NCBI RefSeq assembly: GCF_004138285.1
Contig: NZ_SCFN01000001.1
Span: 682,001-746,000, forward strand
DNA from: Gottfriedia acidiceleris
Lineage (GTDB): Bacteria > Bacillota > Bacilli > Bacillales > Bacillaceae_G
Direction: 5' to 3'
DNA length: 64,000 nucleotides
In this document: piece after piece, positions 27,057-37,392 of the stretch
How the letters are laid out: every line of letters starts with the position of its first letter
Position numbering within the stretch: the first letter of the stretch is position 1
Program-made: the position numbers and the translations under genes
The notes under the pieces: generated by a model
The model's database searches: none
The model's input: only the letters and a program-made list of their open reading frames with translations
What the model was told of the DNA's origin: nothing

Positions 27057-28397
27057 ATGGAGAGAGATTGGAGTCACTTATTGGAAAAAATGCCTTTACG
27101 TCTTGCGCCAAGCATGGCAAAGGATCATCCTAACCTACCGGTTGTAAAGGAAGAAGGCTGTTACTATTATGGTGTAGATGGTAAAGAGTACTTAGACTTT
27201 ACATCTGGTATTGCTACTACAAATGTTGGACATCGTCATCCAAAAGTAGTACAGGCAATTAAAGATGGCGCTGACTCTTTAGCCCATGGTCCGTCTGGTG
27301 TTATTATTTACGAATCGATTTTAAAGCTAGCAGATGAGTTGGCTGAAATTCTTCCTGGTAACTTAGATACTTTCTTTTTTGGTAATAGTGGAACTGAAGC
27401 GATTGAAGGTGCTATTAAGCTAGCAAAACATGCTACTAAACGTCCATATATTGTTTCATTTATTGGTTGTTTCCATGGCCGTTCTATGGGAGCATTAAGC
27501 GTTACAACATCAAAAAGTAAGTATCGAAAATTTTTACAACCAATAGGCTCTTATCAAATACCTTATGCAAATGTTTCAGAATGCCCTGAAGGTTATGATG
27601 AAGAACAATATGTAGTAGAGCAATTAGAAAAAGATTTTAAACGTTTATTTAATCATCAAGTTACACCAGAAGAAGTAGCTGCAGTTATTGTAGAGCCAGT
27701 TCTAGGTGAAGGTGGATATGTAGTACCACCTAAAGCATGGTTAAAGAAAATACGAGAAATCTGTGATAAAAATAATATTTTACTAATTTTTGATGAAGTT
27801 CAAACTGGATTTGGGCGTACAGGAGATTGGTTTGCTGCACATACTTTTGATGTAACGCCTGATATTATGGCAATTGCAAAAGGTATTGCAAATGGCATTC
27901 CCTTAAGTGCGACTGTAGCATCAAATGAACTAATGAAACAGTGGCCACTAGGTAGTCATGGAACAACATTTGGGGGAAATCCAATAGCTTGTTCAGCTGC
28001 ACTGGCTGTTTTAGAAATTATTAAAGAAGAAAAGCTTTTAGAAAATACGAAAGAAGTTGGAGCTTACGCAGTAGAAAAACTGAATGCATTAAAAGAAAAG
28101 CATTCGGTAATTGGAAGCATTCGCTCAATTGGTTTAATGATCGGCATTGAAATCATTAATCCTGCTACAAAAGAACCAAACGGTGATGGATTATTTAAAA
28201 TTCTTGATCTTGCTTTGGAAAAAGGTGTTTTATTCTACTTCTGTGGTAACAACAGTGAAGTAATTCGAATGATTCCACCATTAACAGTAACGAAGAATCA
28301 AATCGATGATGGGTTAGCAATCTTAGATGAAGCATTAACAGAATATGAGCAATCCATTGGATATGAATTATATGAAACAAAGGGCATTGGTTTCTAA
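27057..28397 (+). CDS. Class III pyridoxal-phosphate aminotransferase (acetylornithine/4-aminobutyrate type)
   Basis: 446 aa. The ATG at 27057 has AGGGGAGGA upstream; a preceding TTG adds one codon. PLP-dependent motifs: [56 protein letters not shown], then [17 protein letters not shown] with the Schiff-base lysine. It sits between the binding protein and the permease of the importer, so the likely substrate is the imported amino acid (GABA, ornithine or a relative). This is context inference. Confidence 0.92.
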   Translation: MERDWSHLLEKMPLRLAPSMAKDHPNLPVVKEEGCYYYGVDGKEYLDFTSGIATTNVGHRHPKVVQAIKDGADSLAHGPSGVIIYESILKLADELAEILPGNLDTFFFGNSGTEAIEGAIKLAKHATKRPYIVSFIGCFHGRSMGALSVTTSKSKYRKFLQPIGSYQIPYANVSECPEGYDEEQYVVEQLEKDFKRLFNHQVTPEEVAAVIVEPVLGEGGYVVPPKAWLKKIREICDKNNILLIFDEVQTGFGRTGDWFAAHTFDVTPDIMAIAKGIANGIPLSATVASNELMKQWPLGSHGTTFGGNPIACSAALAVLEIIKEEKLLENTKEVGAYAVEKLNALKEKHSVIGSIRSIGLMIGIEIINPATKEPNGDGLFKILDLALEKGVLFYFCGNNSEVIRMIPPLTVTKNQIDDGLAILDEALTEYEQSIGYELYETKGIGF

Positions 28398-28476
28398 ACC
28401 AGTGCTCTTTAACTAAACAGACTTTGTCGAATAAACTTTGCAATTTAAAAGACAAATAGTAAAGGAGTACTACAAT

Positions 28477-29136
28477 ATGAACTTAGATTTTTCTCAAATT
28501 GTTCCTTCAATTCCATATATATTGGCCGGATTAAAATTAACATTACTAGTAGTTGTTTGTTCAATTTTATTAGGTCTTGTTTTAGCAATTTTACTTGCAT
28601 TAATGAAAATTAGCCGTGCAAAATGGTTAGTTGTAATCGCTGATTTTTATACATCAATTTTTCGTGGAACACCGATGGTTTTGCAATTAATGATTATTTA
28701 TTATGGTTTACCACAATTAATTGGATTCGATATCGAAAAGTTTCCAGCAGCGGTGTTAGCCTTTGGATTGAATTCAGGAGCTTATGTATCAGAGATAATC
28801 CGTGCAGGTATACTAGCAGTTGATAAAGGACAACAAGAAGCTGCTTCAGCTTTAGGAATCCCTTACCGTAAAATGATGTCAAAAATTATTTTACCCCAAG
28901 CATTTAAAAATATTTTACCAGCATTGATGAATGAGTTTATTACATTAACGAAGGAATCAGCAATGGTAACAGTAATTGGTGCATCTGATTTAATGAGAAG
29001 AGCATTCTTAGTAGGTGGAGAGACGTACTCGTTTATGGAGCCACTTATTTTTGTAGCTGCAATCTATTACATTATCATTATGATACTGTCACTTCTAGGT
29101 AAATCTGTTGAAAGGAGAATGCGTACAAATGATTAA
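28477..29136 (+). CDS. Amino-acid ABC transporter permease
   Basis: 219 aa His/Glu/Gln/Arg/opine permease family. The ATG at 28477 follows AAAGGAG; an upstream TTG has no such site. About five hydrophobic segments are seen, and the EAA loop [35 protein letters not shown], which contacts the ATPase, is intact. Stretches [23 protein letters not shown] and [15 protein letters not shown] are typical. The 3' end overlaps the ATPase start by eight bases. Confidence 0.94.
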   Translation: MNLDFSQIVPSIPYILAGLKLTLLVVVCSILLGLVLAILLALMKISRAKWLVVIADFYTSIFRGTPMVLQLMIIYYGLPQLIGFDIEKFPAAVLAFGLNSGAYVSEIIRAGILAVDKGQQEAASALGIPYRKMMSKIILPQAFKNILPALMNEFITLTKESAMVTVIGASDLMRRAFLVGGETYSFMEPLIFVAAIYYIIIMILSLLGKSVERRMRTND

Positions 29137-29851
29137 AATTACTGATTTAAATAAAAGCTTTGGAAACGTTCATGTATTAAAAGGAATAACTACTACAATC
29201 GAGCAAGGTTCAGTTGTAGCTGTAATTGGCCCATCTGGTTCTGGTAAATCTACATTTTTGCGTTGTATGAATTTATTAGAAACTCCTTCATATGGTGAAA
29301 TTTGGATGGACGATATTGAAGTAACGAATCCTAAATGTAATATAATGAAAATCCGTGAAGATGTAGGTATGGTATTCCAACATTTTCATTTGTTCCCACA
29401 TATGACAGTTTTAGAAAATATTACGTATGCTCCGATTAATGTAAAAGGTATGAGTAAGGCTAAAGCAGAAGAAAACGCAAAGTCACTTCTTGAAAAAGTT
29501 GGCCTTCTTGAAAAAGCAAACGTATACCCTCCTAAGCTTTCTGGTGGTCAAAAACAACGTGTTGCGATTGCAAGAGCACTTGCAATGGAACCAAAAGTAA
29601 TGTTATTTGATGAGCCAACATCAGCATTAGATCCGGAGATGGTAAAAGAAGTACTTGAAGTAATGAAATCATTAGCTCATACAGGAATGACAATGGTCAT
29701 CGTTACACATGAAATGGGTTTTGCAAAGGAAGTTGCAGATCGAATTCTATTCTTAGACGAAGGAAATCTAGTTGAGGATGCAACTCCAATCGAATTATTC
29801 ACAAAACCAAAAACAGATCGTGCAAAGTTATTCCTTGAGAAAGTTTTATAA
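29129..29851 (+). CDS. Amino-acid ABC transporter ATP-binding protein
   Basis: 240 aa. The ATG at 29129 follows AAAGGAG and overlaps the permease stop, indicating translational coupling. Walker [10 protein letters not shown] (about 33-41), Q-loop [18 protein letters not shown], signature [16 protein letters not shown], Walker [15 protein letters not shown] and switch His in [16 protein letters not shown] are all present. It belongs to the polar amino-acid (GlnQ/ArtM) group. Confidence 0.96.
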   Translation: MIKITDLNKSFGNVHVLKGITTTIEQGSVVAVIGPSGSGKSTFLRCMNLLETPSYGEIWMDDIEVTNPKCNIMKIREDVGMVFQHFHLFPHMTVLENITYAPINVKGMSKAKAEENAKSLLEKVGLLEKANVYPPKLSGGQKQRVAIARALAMEPKVMLFDEPTSALDPEMVKEVLEVMKSLAHTGMTMVIVTHEMGFAKEVADRILFLDEGNLVEDATPIELFTKPKTDRAKLFLEKVL

Positions 29852-29874
29852 GTCATTTAATCAATAATGTGTAG

Positions 29875-29912
29875 AATCCCTACTTTTCATCTGAAAAGAG
29901 GGATTTTTTTAT
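29875..29912 (+). terminator. Terminator of the ABC/aminotransferase operon
   Basis: AATCCCTACTTTTCA (29875-29889) pairs with TGAAAAGAGGGATT (29892-29905) with one mismatch, followed by seven T. Confidence 0.88.
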
Positions 29913-30190
29913 TGACAAAAAATTCATTGGTTTACGTTGAAATTGTCTAAATATGTTTTAGGTTTGTAAGTCAGCGGATGTTTTTTGTATTTCAACTTCA
30001 GCTCGTAATCAAATTCTACAAAAAAATTTTTTAATAATTAGAACTTGTTAATTCTTGTCTATCGAAAACATTTATTAAAGCGGATCAAAATGAAATAAAA
30101 TTATCTTAGTTTCTGAATATTCTTTCATTTTTATTTGCAATAATATCTTTAATTTTTCAAGAAATAAAAACTTGAAAGGAGAGTATTACA
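29913..30190. other. Gap upstream of the DUF485/symporter pair
   Basis: A/T-rich with no gene. TTGACA at 29913-29918 resembles a -35, but no clear -10 follows at normal spacing. No repeat or strong hairpin was seen. Confidence 0.4.
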
Positions 30191-30535
30191 ATGGAATTGG
30201 ACAAAAATTCTAGTACGAGTATAAGTCAGAGCAAATACTCGGAAGTTGCAAAATCACATGAGTTTAAACAGTTACTGAAAGCAAAAAGAAAGTTTATTCT
30301 ACCAATGTCTTTATTCTTTTTTTGTTTTTACATTGCATTACCTTTAATGACTTCTTATTCTAAAGCACTTAATACAAAAGCAATAGGAGAGGTAACATGG
30401 GCTTGGTTGTTTGCATTCGCTCAATTTGTTATGACATGGGTATTATGTATGATTTACAGTAAGAAAGCTGAATCCTTTGATAAAATGGCAGATGAAGTAC
30501 TGGAAAAGTTAAATAAAGGAGGGGAGGAAATTTGA
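30191..30535 (+). CDS. DUF485 family membrane protein (YwcB-like)
   Basis: 114 aa with two hydrophobic segments (FILPMSLFFFCFYIALPLMT and VTWAWLFAFAQFVMTWVLCMIYS). A polar N-terminus contains SEVAKSHEFKQLLKAKRKF, typical of DUF485. These small proteins are usually encoded just before acetate/solute:sodium symporters, and here the stop overlaps the symporter start. A role as symporter partner is inferred from context. Confidence 0.92.
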   Translation: MELDKNSSTSISQSKYSEVAKSHEFKQLLKAKRKFILPMSLFFFCFYIALPLMTSYSKALNTKAIGEVTWAWLFAFAQFVMTWVLCMIYSKKAESFDKMADEVLEKLNKGGEEI

Positions 30536-32082
30536 ATACGACGGCATTTACATTATTTTTAATTATCGTACTAGGAACGCTAGTTATTACATATTTCGCT
30601 TCTAAAAAAACAAAAGATGCGAAAGATTTTTATACAGCAGGCGGTGGATTGACTGGTTGGCAAAATGGATTTGCAATTGCAGGTGACTATATGTCAGCAG
30701 CATCCTTTTTAGGAATTGCAGGTGCGATCGCTTTAACTGGATTCGATGGATTTTTTTATAGCATCGGATTTTTAGTTGCCTATTTAGTCGTTTTATATTT
30801 AGTAGCAGAGCCTTTACGAAATCTTGGAAAATACACGTTAGCAGATATGATTGCTGCGCGATTTGATCAAAGAAAAGTAAGAGGGGTAGCCGCGTTAAAC
30901 ACAATGACGATTTCAATCTTTTATATGATTGCACAACTAGTTGGTGCTGGTGCACTGATTAAATTATTACTTGGAATTGATTATACGACTGCTGTTTTAA
31001 TAGTAGGTATATTAATGACTGTTTATGTAATATTTGGAGGTATGAGGGCTACTAGTTGGGTTCAAATCGTAAAGGCAATACTTCTTATGCTTGGAACATT
31101 AGTCATTTCAATCATCGTATTTGCTAAATTTAATTTCAACATTAATGAAATGTTTAGTCAAATGAGAACGGCAACTCCTTTAAAGGACTCGTTTTTAAAT
31201 CCAGGTGTAAAATACACAAATGGATTAGATACAATTTCACTTAATTTAGCTCTTGTTCTTGGAACAGCCGGATTACCTCATATACTGGTCCGTTTCTTTA
31301 CAGTGCGTGATGCGAAAACGGCTCGAAAATCAGTCGTATATGCAACTTGGTTAATCGGAGCATTTTATATCATGACGATATTCCTTGGATTTGGGGCAGC
31401 TGCATTTGTTGGAAATTCTGAGATTATAAAAGCAAATCCAGCAGGAAATATGGCGGCGCCACTTTTAGCTGAAGTATTAGGTGGTAACTTTTTATTTGCT
31501 TTTGTTTCAGCTGTAGCATTTGCAACTATACTTGCGGTAGTAGCAGGGCTAGTATTAACTGCTGCATCTGCCTTTGCACATGATTTTTACAATGAAATCT
31601 TAAAACAAGGTAAAGCTACTGAAAAAGAGCAAGTTTCAATGGCTAGATATGCCTCGATTGGAGTTGCTTTAATCTCGATCTTACTTGCAATATTTGCACA
31701 AACATTAAATGTTGCCTTTTTAGTATCCTTAGCATTTGCAGTTGCTGCAAGTGCGAACTTACCAGTCATACTCTTTACAATTTATTGGAAACGTTTTAAT
31801 ACGACTGGCGCAATTACTGGTATGTTAACTGGATTAATCTCTGCCATCATATTAGTAGCAATAAGTCCAAATATTTGGAGTCCAATTGAAGGAAAAGCCA
31901 TCTTTGTTGGGGATCCATTAATTAATTTAACGAATCCAGGGATTATATCAATTCCTTTAGGATTCATAGCTGCTTATTTAGGTACAATTCTTTCAAGTAA
32001 AAAAGAAAATGAAGCTAAATTTGATGAAATTCTCGTGAAGTCTAATACTGGTCATGGTGTATCTGGTATTTCTACGCATTAA
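30532..32082 (+). CDS. Solute:sodium symporter (cation/acetate symporter, YwcA/ActP-like)
   Basis: 516 aa SSS-family transporter with about 13 transmembrane segments. Typical stretches: DFYTAGGGLTGWQNGFAIAGDYMSAASFLGIAGAIAL near the N-terminus, VYVIFGGMRATSWVQIVKAILL and TAGLPHILVRFFTVRDAKTARKS. The start is TTG, overlapping the DUF485 stop with GGAGGGGAGG upstream. Acetate or another short monocarboxylate is the expected substrate from family resemblance. Confidence 0.93.
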   Translation: MNTTAFTLFLIIVLGTLVITYFASKKTKDAKDFYTAGGGLTGWQNGFAIAGDYMSAASFLGIAGAIALTGFDGFFYSIGFLVAYLVVLYLVAEPLRNLGKYTLADMIAARFDQRKVRGVAALNTMTISIFYMIAQLVGAGALIKLLLGIDYTTAVLIVGILMTVYVIFGGMRATSWVQIVKAILLMLGTLVISIIVFAKFNFNINEMFSQMRTATPLKDSFLNPGVKYTNGLDTISLNLALVLGTAGLPHILVRFFTVRDAKTARKSVVYATWLIGAFYIMTIFLGFGAAAFVGNSEIIKANPAGNMAAPLLAEVLGGNFLFAFVSAVAFATILAVVAGLVLTAASAFAHDFYNEILKQGKATEKEQVSMARYASIGVALISILLAIFAQTLNVAFLVSLAFAVAASANLPVILFTIYWKRFNTTGAITGMLTGLISAIILVAISPNIWSPIEGKAIFVGDPLINLTNPGIISIPLGFIAAYLGTILSSKKENEAKFDEILVKSNTGHGVSGISTH

Positions 32083-32090
32083 TCATAATT

Positions 32091-32131
32091 AGAAAAAAGA
32101 AACTGAAGAAATTTCTCAGTTTCTTTTTTCT
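32091..32131. terminator. Terminator between symporter and thioesterase genes
   Basis: A 16-bp perfect stem: AGAAAAAAGAAACTGA (32091-32106) with TCAGTTTCTTTTTTCT (32116-32131). A/T-rich ends on both sides suit bidirectional use between convergent genes. Confidence 0.85.
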
Positions 32132-32179
32132 GTAGGGCACAAATTTATTTGTCAGTTTTTTTTTAGGAAACAAATTAAT

Positions 32180-32704
32180 TTACTCATCATTTTGTTTTAA
32201 CTTTAAAGGTTTCGTAGAGATAATCGTTTCAATGTTTTTACTGATTAATTTATTATTTTTACGATTTTCGATTCTTGCTTTTGCTATTTCAGCAAGTTCT
32301 CGTTCTTCTTCAGTTTCAAGAATGATAGATGGAACTGGTACAGTTTTATTATCCTTCATTCCAACAAATGTTAAAAATGAAGTTGCAGCAACTCGGCGAT
32401 TGCCTGTAATCAAGTTCTCTGCAATTGCTTTTACGAAAATTACGATAGATGAGGTTCCTGTAACGACGACAAAGGATTCATATGAGATACAATCCTCTTC
32501 TGTAACTGGGTGTAAGAAGTCTACATGGTCAATCGAAGCAGTTACACATTTCAATCTTGAATGTTTAGAAGCAGTAATAGAAGCAGTCATATCCATATCA
32601 GCAAGAATTTTTCCACCAAATAAAGTTTGGTGATTGTTCAAGTCAGTAGGAAAAACTCGAACAGTTAAAGCTGAACGTGATTCATGGCAATATTTTGAAC
32701 TCAT
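32180..32704 (-). CDS. Hotdog-fold acyl-CoA thioesterase (YkhA-like)
   Basis: 174 aa. The hotdog motif NHQTLFGGKILADMDMTASITASKHS, containing the catalytic Asp/Asn region, is near the N-terminus, and VDFLHPVTEEDCISYESFVVVTGTSSIVIFV follows. It hydrolyses acyl-CoA to free acid and CoA; the chain length is unknown. The C-terminal ~35 residues are charged (KARIENRKNNKLISK). The start ATG has AAAGGTG upstream. Confidence 0.92.
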   Translation of the reverse strand: MSSKYCHESRSALTVRVFPTDLNNHQTLFGGKILADMDMTASITASKHSRLKCVTASIDHVDFLHPVTEEDCISYESFVVVTGTSSIVIFVKAIAENLITGNRRVAATSFLTFVGMKDNKTVPVPSIILETEEERELAEIAKARIENRKNNKLISKNIETIISTKPLKLKQNDE

Positions 32705-32958
32705 AAATTCACACCTTTTATTAGAATAATGATATTTTTACCAATCTATTAATTATTAAGCGTAAATATGAGATGAAATATTTTCATTAAATAGATGTGA
32801 GAATGTGACCTATTATCGTAAAGGTAGAAAGTACGCTTAGTGGAGCTCAACAAGGTTGATTTCTTATCAATCCTGATCTTATTTTATCTTTTCTTAACTT
32901 TACCCTATTCAATGAATCAAATAGCTCATAAAGTAAAACATACATAATAGGTGATATT

Positions 32959-33918
32959 ATGTATAGAATTGGTTCAAGGATTGTTAAAACGGCGTTAGGG
33001 AGTGCGGTTGCAATTTTTATCGCACAATCGGTGGGAGTTCATTTTTACTCGTCTGCTGGAATATTAACAATATTATGTATACAACCAACCAAAAAGCGTT
33101 CATTAGATACAGCATTGAGAAGGTTTTCTGCATGTGTGCTGATCATAATTTTTTGTATTTTTTTCTTTCATATTTTTGGTTATACACCTTTAGCGATTGG
33201 ATTATTACTATTATTTTTTATTCCAAGCTTAGTAAAGCTTAAAATTCAAGAAGGTGTCATTTCTAGTGCAGTGATCATGCTACATCTATATGGTCTAAAA
33301 AAAATTACAGCTCCAATAATAGTAGATGAGTTAACTGTAATTGTAATAGGAATTGGTGTAGCTTTACTTTGTAATTTATATATGCCTAGTTTAGATGATC
33401 AAATAAAAAACTTTAAAGTTCAAATTGATTCTAAATTTTGTTTTATTTTTGAGAAGATTTCTATTTATTTAAAAGAACCAGCTAATAAGTGTTTTTTAGA
33501 AGAATATGATGAAACAGTAAAATTGCTTCAAGAAGCGAAAAGAATTTCAAAATTAGAAATCGATAATCATTATTTTAAATCCTCGAACGATGAAGATTAT
33601 GAATACTTTTTATTAAGAGAGCGGCAACTTGAAATTATTCACCGTATTATTGACACGGTTTGTGACATTAAAGTGAGTAACGAACAATCACATATTTTAT
33701 CCAAATTTTTTAATGATTTAAGCTTTTCTATAAATCCAATTATAAGTGGCGTTATATGCTTACATCAGTTAGAAGAAATCTATCACATGTTTCGTGCAAT
33801 GCCACTTCCACAAACATCTGATGATTTTGAAACTAGAGCAGCAGTTTTAACAATCATCAATGAAATGGAAAGTTTTTTGATTATGAAATCAAAGTTTAAG
33901 GGAAAATACGCTAAGTGA
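32959..33918 (+). CDS. Aromatic acid exporter family membrane protein (YqjA-like)
   Basis: 319 aa. The N-terminal half has about four to six hydrophobic segments (MYRIGSRIVKTALGSAVAIFIAQ, ACVLIIIFCIFFFHIFGYTPLAIGLLLLFFIP). The cytosolic half is helical and charged. The start resembles B. subtilis YqjA (DUF939/ArAE), and the location before yqjC-yqjD-yqjE agrees with yqjA. Transport substrate unknown. It is followed closely by an L,D-transpeptidase gene on the same strand. Confidence 0.85.
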   Translation: MYRIGSRIVKTALGSAVAIFIAQSVGVHFYSSAGILTILCIQPTKKRSLDTALRRFSACVLIIIFCIFFFHIFGYTPLAIGLLLLFFIPSLVKLKIQEGVISSAVIMLHLYGLKKITAPIIVDELTVIVIGIGVALLCNLYMPSLDDQIKNFKVQIDSKFCFIFEKISIYLKEPANKCFLEEYDETVKLLQEAKRISKLEIDNHYFKSSNDEDYEYFLLRERQLEIIHRIIDTVCDIKVSNEQSHILSKFFNDLSFSINPIISGVICLHQLEEIYHMFRAMPLPQTSDDFETRAAVLTIINEMESFLIMKSKFKGKYAK

Positions 33919-33940
33919 AATTAAAAAGGAGTTGCTTTAT

Positions 33941-34447
33941 TTGCTTAAACTAGTTCTATCACTACTTTTAGTAATTGGTCCTGTATGGCCACTTGGACAA
34001 AACCCAAGGGTAGGCGAACCATTTATTATCATTAATAAAGAAGTAAATAATTTGGCATATATAGAAGATGGAAAAGTCCTAAGGATTTATCGAATTGCTA
34101 CCGGAAAAACAGCAGATTTAACTCCTGAAGGTATTTTTAATATTACATATAAAGCCAAAAATCCATATTGGCGTAAAAAGAATATTCCAGGAGGGGATCC
34201 TAAAAATCCTCTCGGAACTAGATGGATTGGTTTTGACGCATTAGGTACTGACGGTTCGATTTATGGTATTCATGGAAATAATGACCCTTCAACAATTGGT
34301 AAATATATATCAAATGGTTGTGTAAGAATGTACACAAATGATGTGAATGAACTTTTTGATAAAATCCCATATGGAACGAAAGTGTTAATCACAACATCAT
34401 CAAGTTCATTTGAACAACTAGCTCGTGAACAAGGTGCAATTAGATAA
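33941..34447 (+). CDS. L,D-transpeptidase (YkuD domain), secreted
   Basis: 168 aa from the TTG at 33941, nine bases after AAGGAG; a TTG at 33932 abuts the site. The N-terminal hydrophobic stretch MLKLVLSLLLVIGPVWPLG is a signal peptide or anchor. The catalytic motif has HGNNDPSTIGKYISNGCVRM, with His and the nucleophilic Cys, and IYRIATGKTADLTPEG is typical. Such enzymes form 3-3 cross-links or attach proteins in the wall. It lies 22 bp after the YqjA-like gene. Confidence 0.92.
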   Translation: MLKLVLSLLLVIGPVWPLGQNPRVGEPFIIINKEVNNLAYIEDGKVLRIYRIATGKTADLTPEGIFNITYKAKNPYWRKKNIPGGDPKNPLGTRWIGFDALGTDGSIYGIHGNNDPSTIGKYISNGCVRMYTNDVNELFDKIPYGTKVLITTSSSSFEQLAREQGAIR

Positions 34448-34502
34448 TAAAGAGGATTCACCATCAAAATCTCAAGATCTTGATGATGAATCCTCTTTTT
34501 CC
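34448..34502 (+). terminator. Terminator after the L,D-transpeptidase gene
   Basis: AAAGAGGATTCA (34449-34460) pairs with TGAATCCTCTTT (34487-34498). Inner pairing ATCAA...TTGAT extends it, and T follows. Confidence 0.85.
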
Positions 34503-34517
34503 ATTTTATTTGTCCTT

Positions 34518-34610
34518 TTATAACATAGCAGCGATACCTGCAAGTAAAGTAGTAGCAAGCATTGAAATTAACATAATCATAACGACTACTTTTTGTGTTT
34601 TTTTTCTCAT
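34518..34610 (-). CDS. Very small membrane protein, Prli42-like stressosome-associated protein
   Basis: 30 aa: MRKKTQKVVVMIMLISMLAT followed by TLLAGIAAML. A ribosome-binding site, AAGGTGG, is correctly placed on the minus strand. The layout (basic N-terminus, then one hydrophobic helix reaching the C-terminus) and the motif ML-x-x-M-x-x-TTLLAG match the Prli42 miniprotein, which in Listeria anchors the stressosome to the membrane. The family call is from memory of that short sequence. It is too short for usual gene finders. Convergent with the L,D-transpeptidase gene. Confidence 0.75.
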   Translation of the reverse strand: MRKKTQKVVVMIMLISMLATTLLAGIAAML

Positions 34611-34814
34611 GTGATTACCACCTTATATTAAAGTATTACAATTTATTAATTATTTATTAGAATAATACAAGTGGTCCTATTTTAGCATATGTAGGATAAT
34701 TTTTACAGTATAAGCTTCTTTTTTAATAACTCTCTTGATTAAACGTGATTCATCAGTTACAAACAAATATGTAGTTAGCAATGTACTAATAAAAATCACA
34801 CTTTTACCAAAATA

Positions 34815-34850
34815 AAAAAAGGTCTCATAAGCATTTTTAGCTTACGAGAC
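34815..34850 (-). terminator. Terminator after the M4 metalloprotease gene
   Basis: GTCTCATAAGC (34822-34832) pairs with GCTTACGAGAC (34840-34850) with one mismatch. The complement of the A-run before 34821 provides the U-tract on the minus strand. Confidence 0.8.
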
Positions 34851-34882
34851 ATCCATTTTTTACTCAAAATATGTTTAAAATT

Positions 34883-36547
<1,665 letters not shown>

Positions 36548-36986
36548 TTAAATTCCTCCCTAGTTAACAAATAGTGATAACGAGCTAATATTATCATGTA
36601 ATCTAGTAGGTTTACAAACTACAAAAAACTGCAATAATTGCATTTTTTTTTGAAAAAATAAGTCTTTTATATCAAGTCTATTTAACCACTCGATTGTTAA
36701 GTAGTCATATTGTTTTGTTAAATGAGAAAAGTGAGGGGAATGCCGTCGAACTTTTTTAATTGCTTGTAATTTTCTGTTTAGTTTAAATGAGGGGCGTTTC
36801 AGAATCACCTCTTCGTTTTCATTGTCATCTCTTGAAATACGGTTGTATTAGCTACGTTTTTAATCATGTTTGTCCACTTTCTTGAATATTGTTTAAATAA
36901 TAGCTTATGTACTTTTCAATAGATTACAGTACAAAAAAATCTCATATGTTTCTAAAAAAGCATTGATTTGAAGGAGAGGGCAAAAA
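36548..36986. other. Gap between npr and yqjC-like gene
   Basis: There is no secure gene. A minus-strand frame at 36560-36808 (82 codons, GTG start after GAAGAG) reads LKRPSFKLNRKLQAIKKVRR, then HSPHFSHLTKQYDYLTIEWL, loosely like the start of NERD-domain proteins, and may be a decayed remnant. The promoter of the neutral protease should be here on the minus strand, but I could not define it. Confidence 0.35.
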
Positions 36987-37361
36987 ATGTTCACAAATAT
37001 AGATCATATGGCAATCTGTGTAAAAAATTTAAACGAGAGTATTAAAAAGTATGAAGAAGATTTAGGTTTATCATACTCATATCGTGAAATAGTAGATGAT
37101 CAAGGTGTAGAAGTCGCGTTTTTTAAAACAAATAAAACTAATATCGAATTAATCCAACCACTTACAATAACGAATCCTGTACATAAATATATTGAAAAAA
37201 AAGGGGAAGGACTGCATCACATTGCTTTTCAAGTTGATGACATTGAGAAATCACTATTAGAACTAAAAAAACGCCAATTCAATTTAATCCATCACTCACC
37301 ACGAAATGGAAGTGAAGGTTCAAAAGTTGCCTTTATACACCCTAAACAATTTGGAGTATAA
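36987..37361 (+). CDS. yqjC: VOC-superfamily methylmalonyl-CoA epimerase-like protein (YqjC), truncated by a nonsense codon
   Basis: 124 aa. Typical epimerase stretches: [24 protein letters not shown] (first metal His), IELIQP (Gln ligand) and [15 protein letters not shown] (second His). The frame ends HPKQFGV-TAA, and the next codons in the same frame read IEIVQK. The family normally continues GVLIEIVQ or similar, so TAA (37359-37361) stands where a Leu codon such as TTA is expected. The lost Glu of IEI is the fourth metal ligand in characterised epimerases. The gene lies directly before the frameshifted yqjD. Confidence 0.85.
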   Translation: MFTNIDHMAICVKNLNESIKKYEEDLGLSYSYREIVDDQGVEVAFFKTNKTNIELIQPLTITNPVHKYIEKKGEGLHHIAFQVDDIEKSLLELKKRQFNLIHHSPRNGSEGSKVAFIHPKQFGV

Positions 37362-37392
37362 ATCGAAATTGTTCAAAAAAGGGGGGAGTTTA

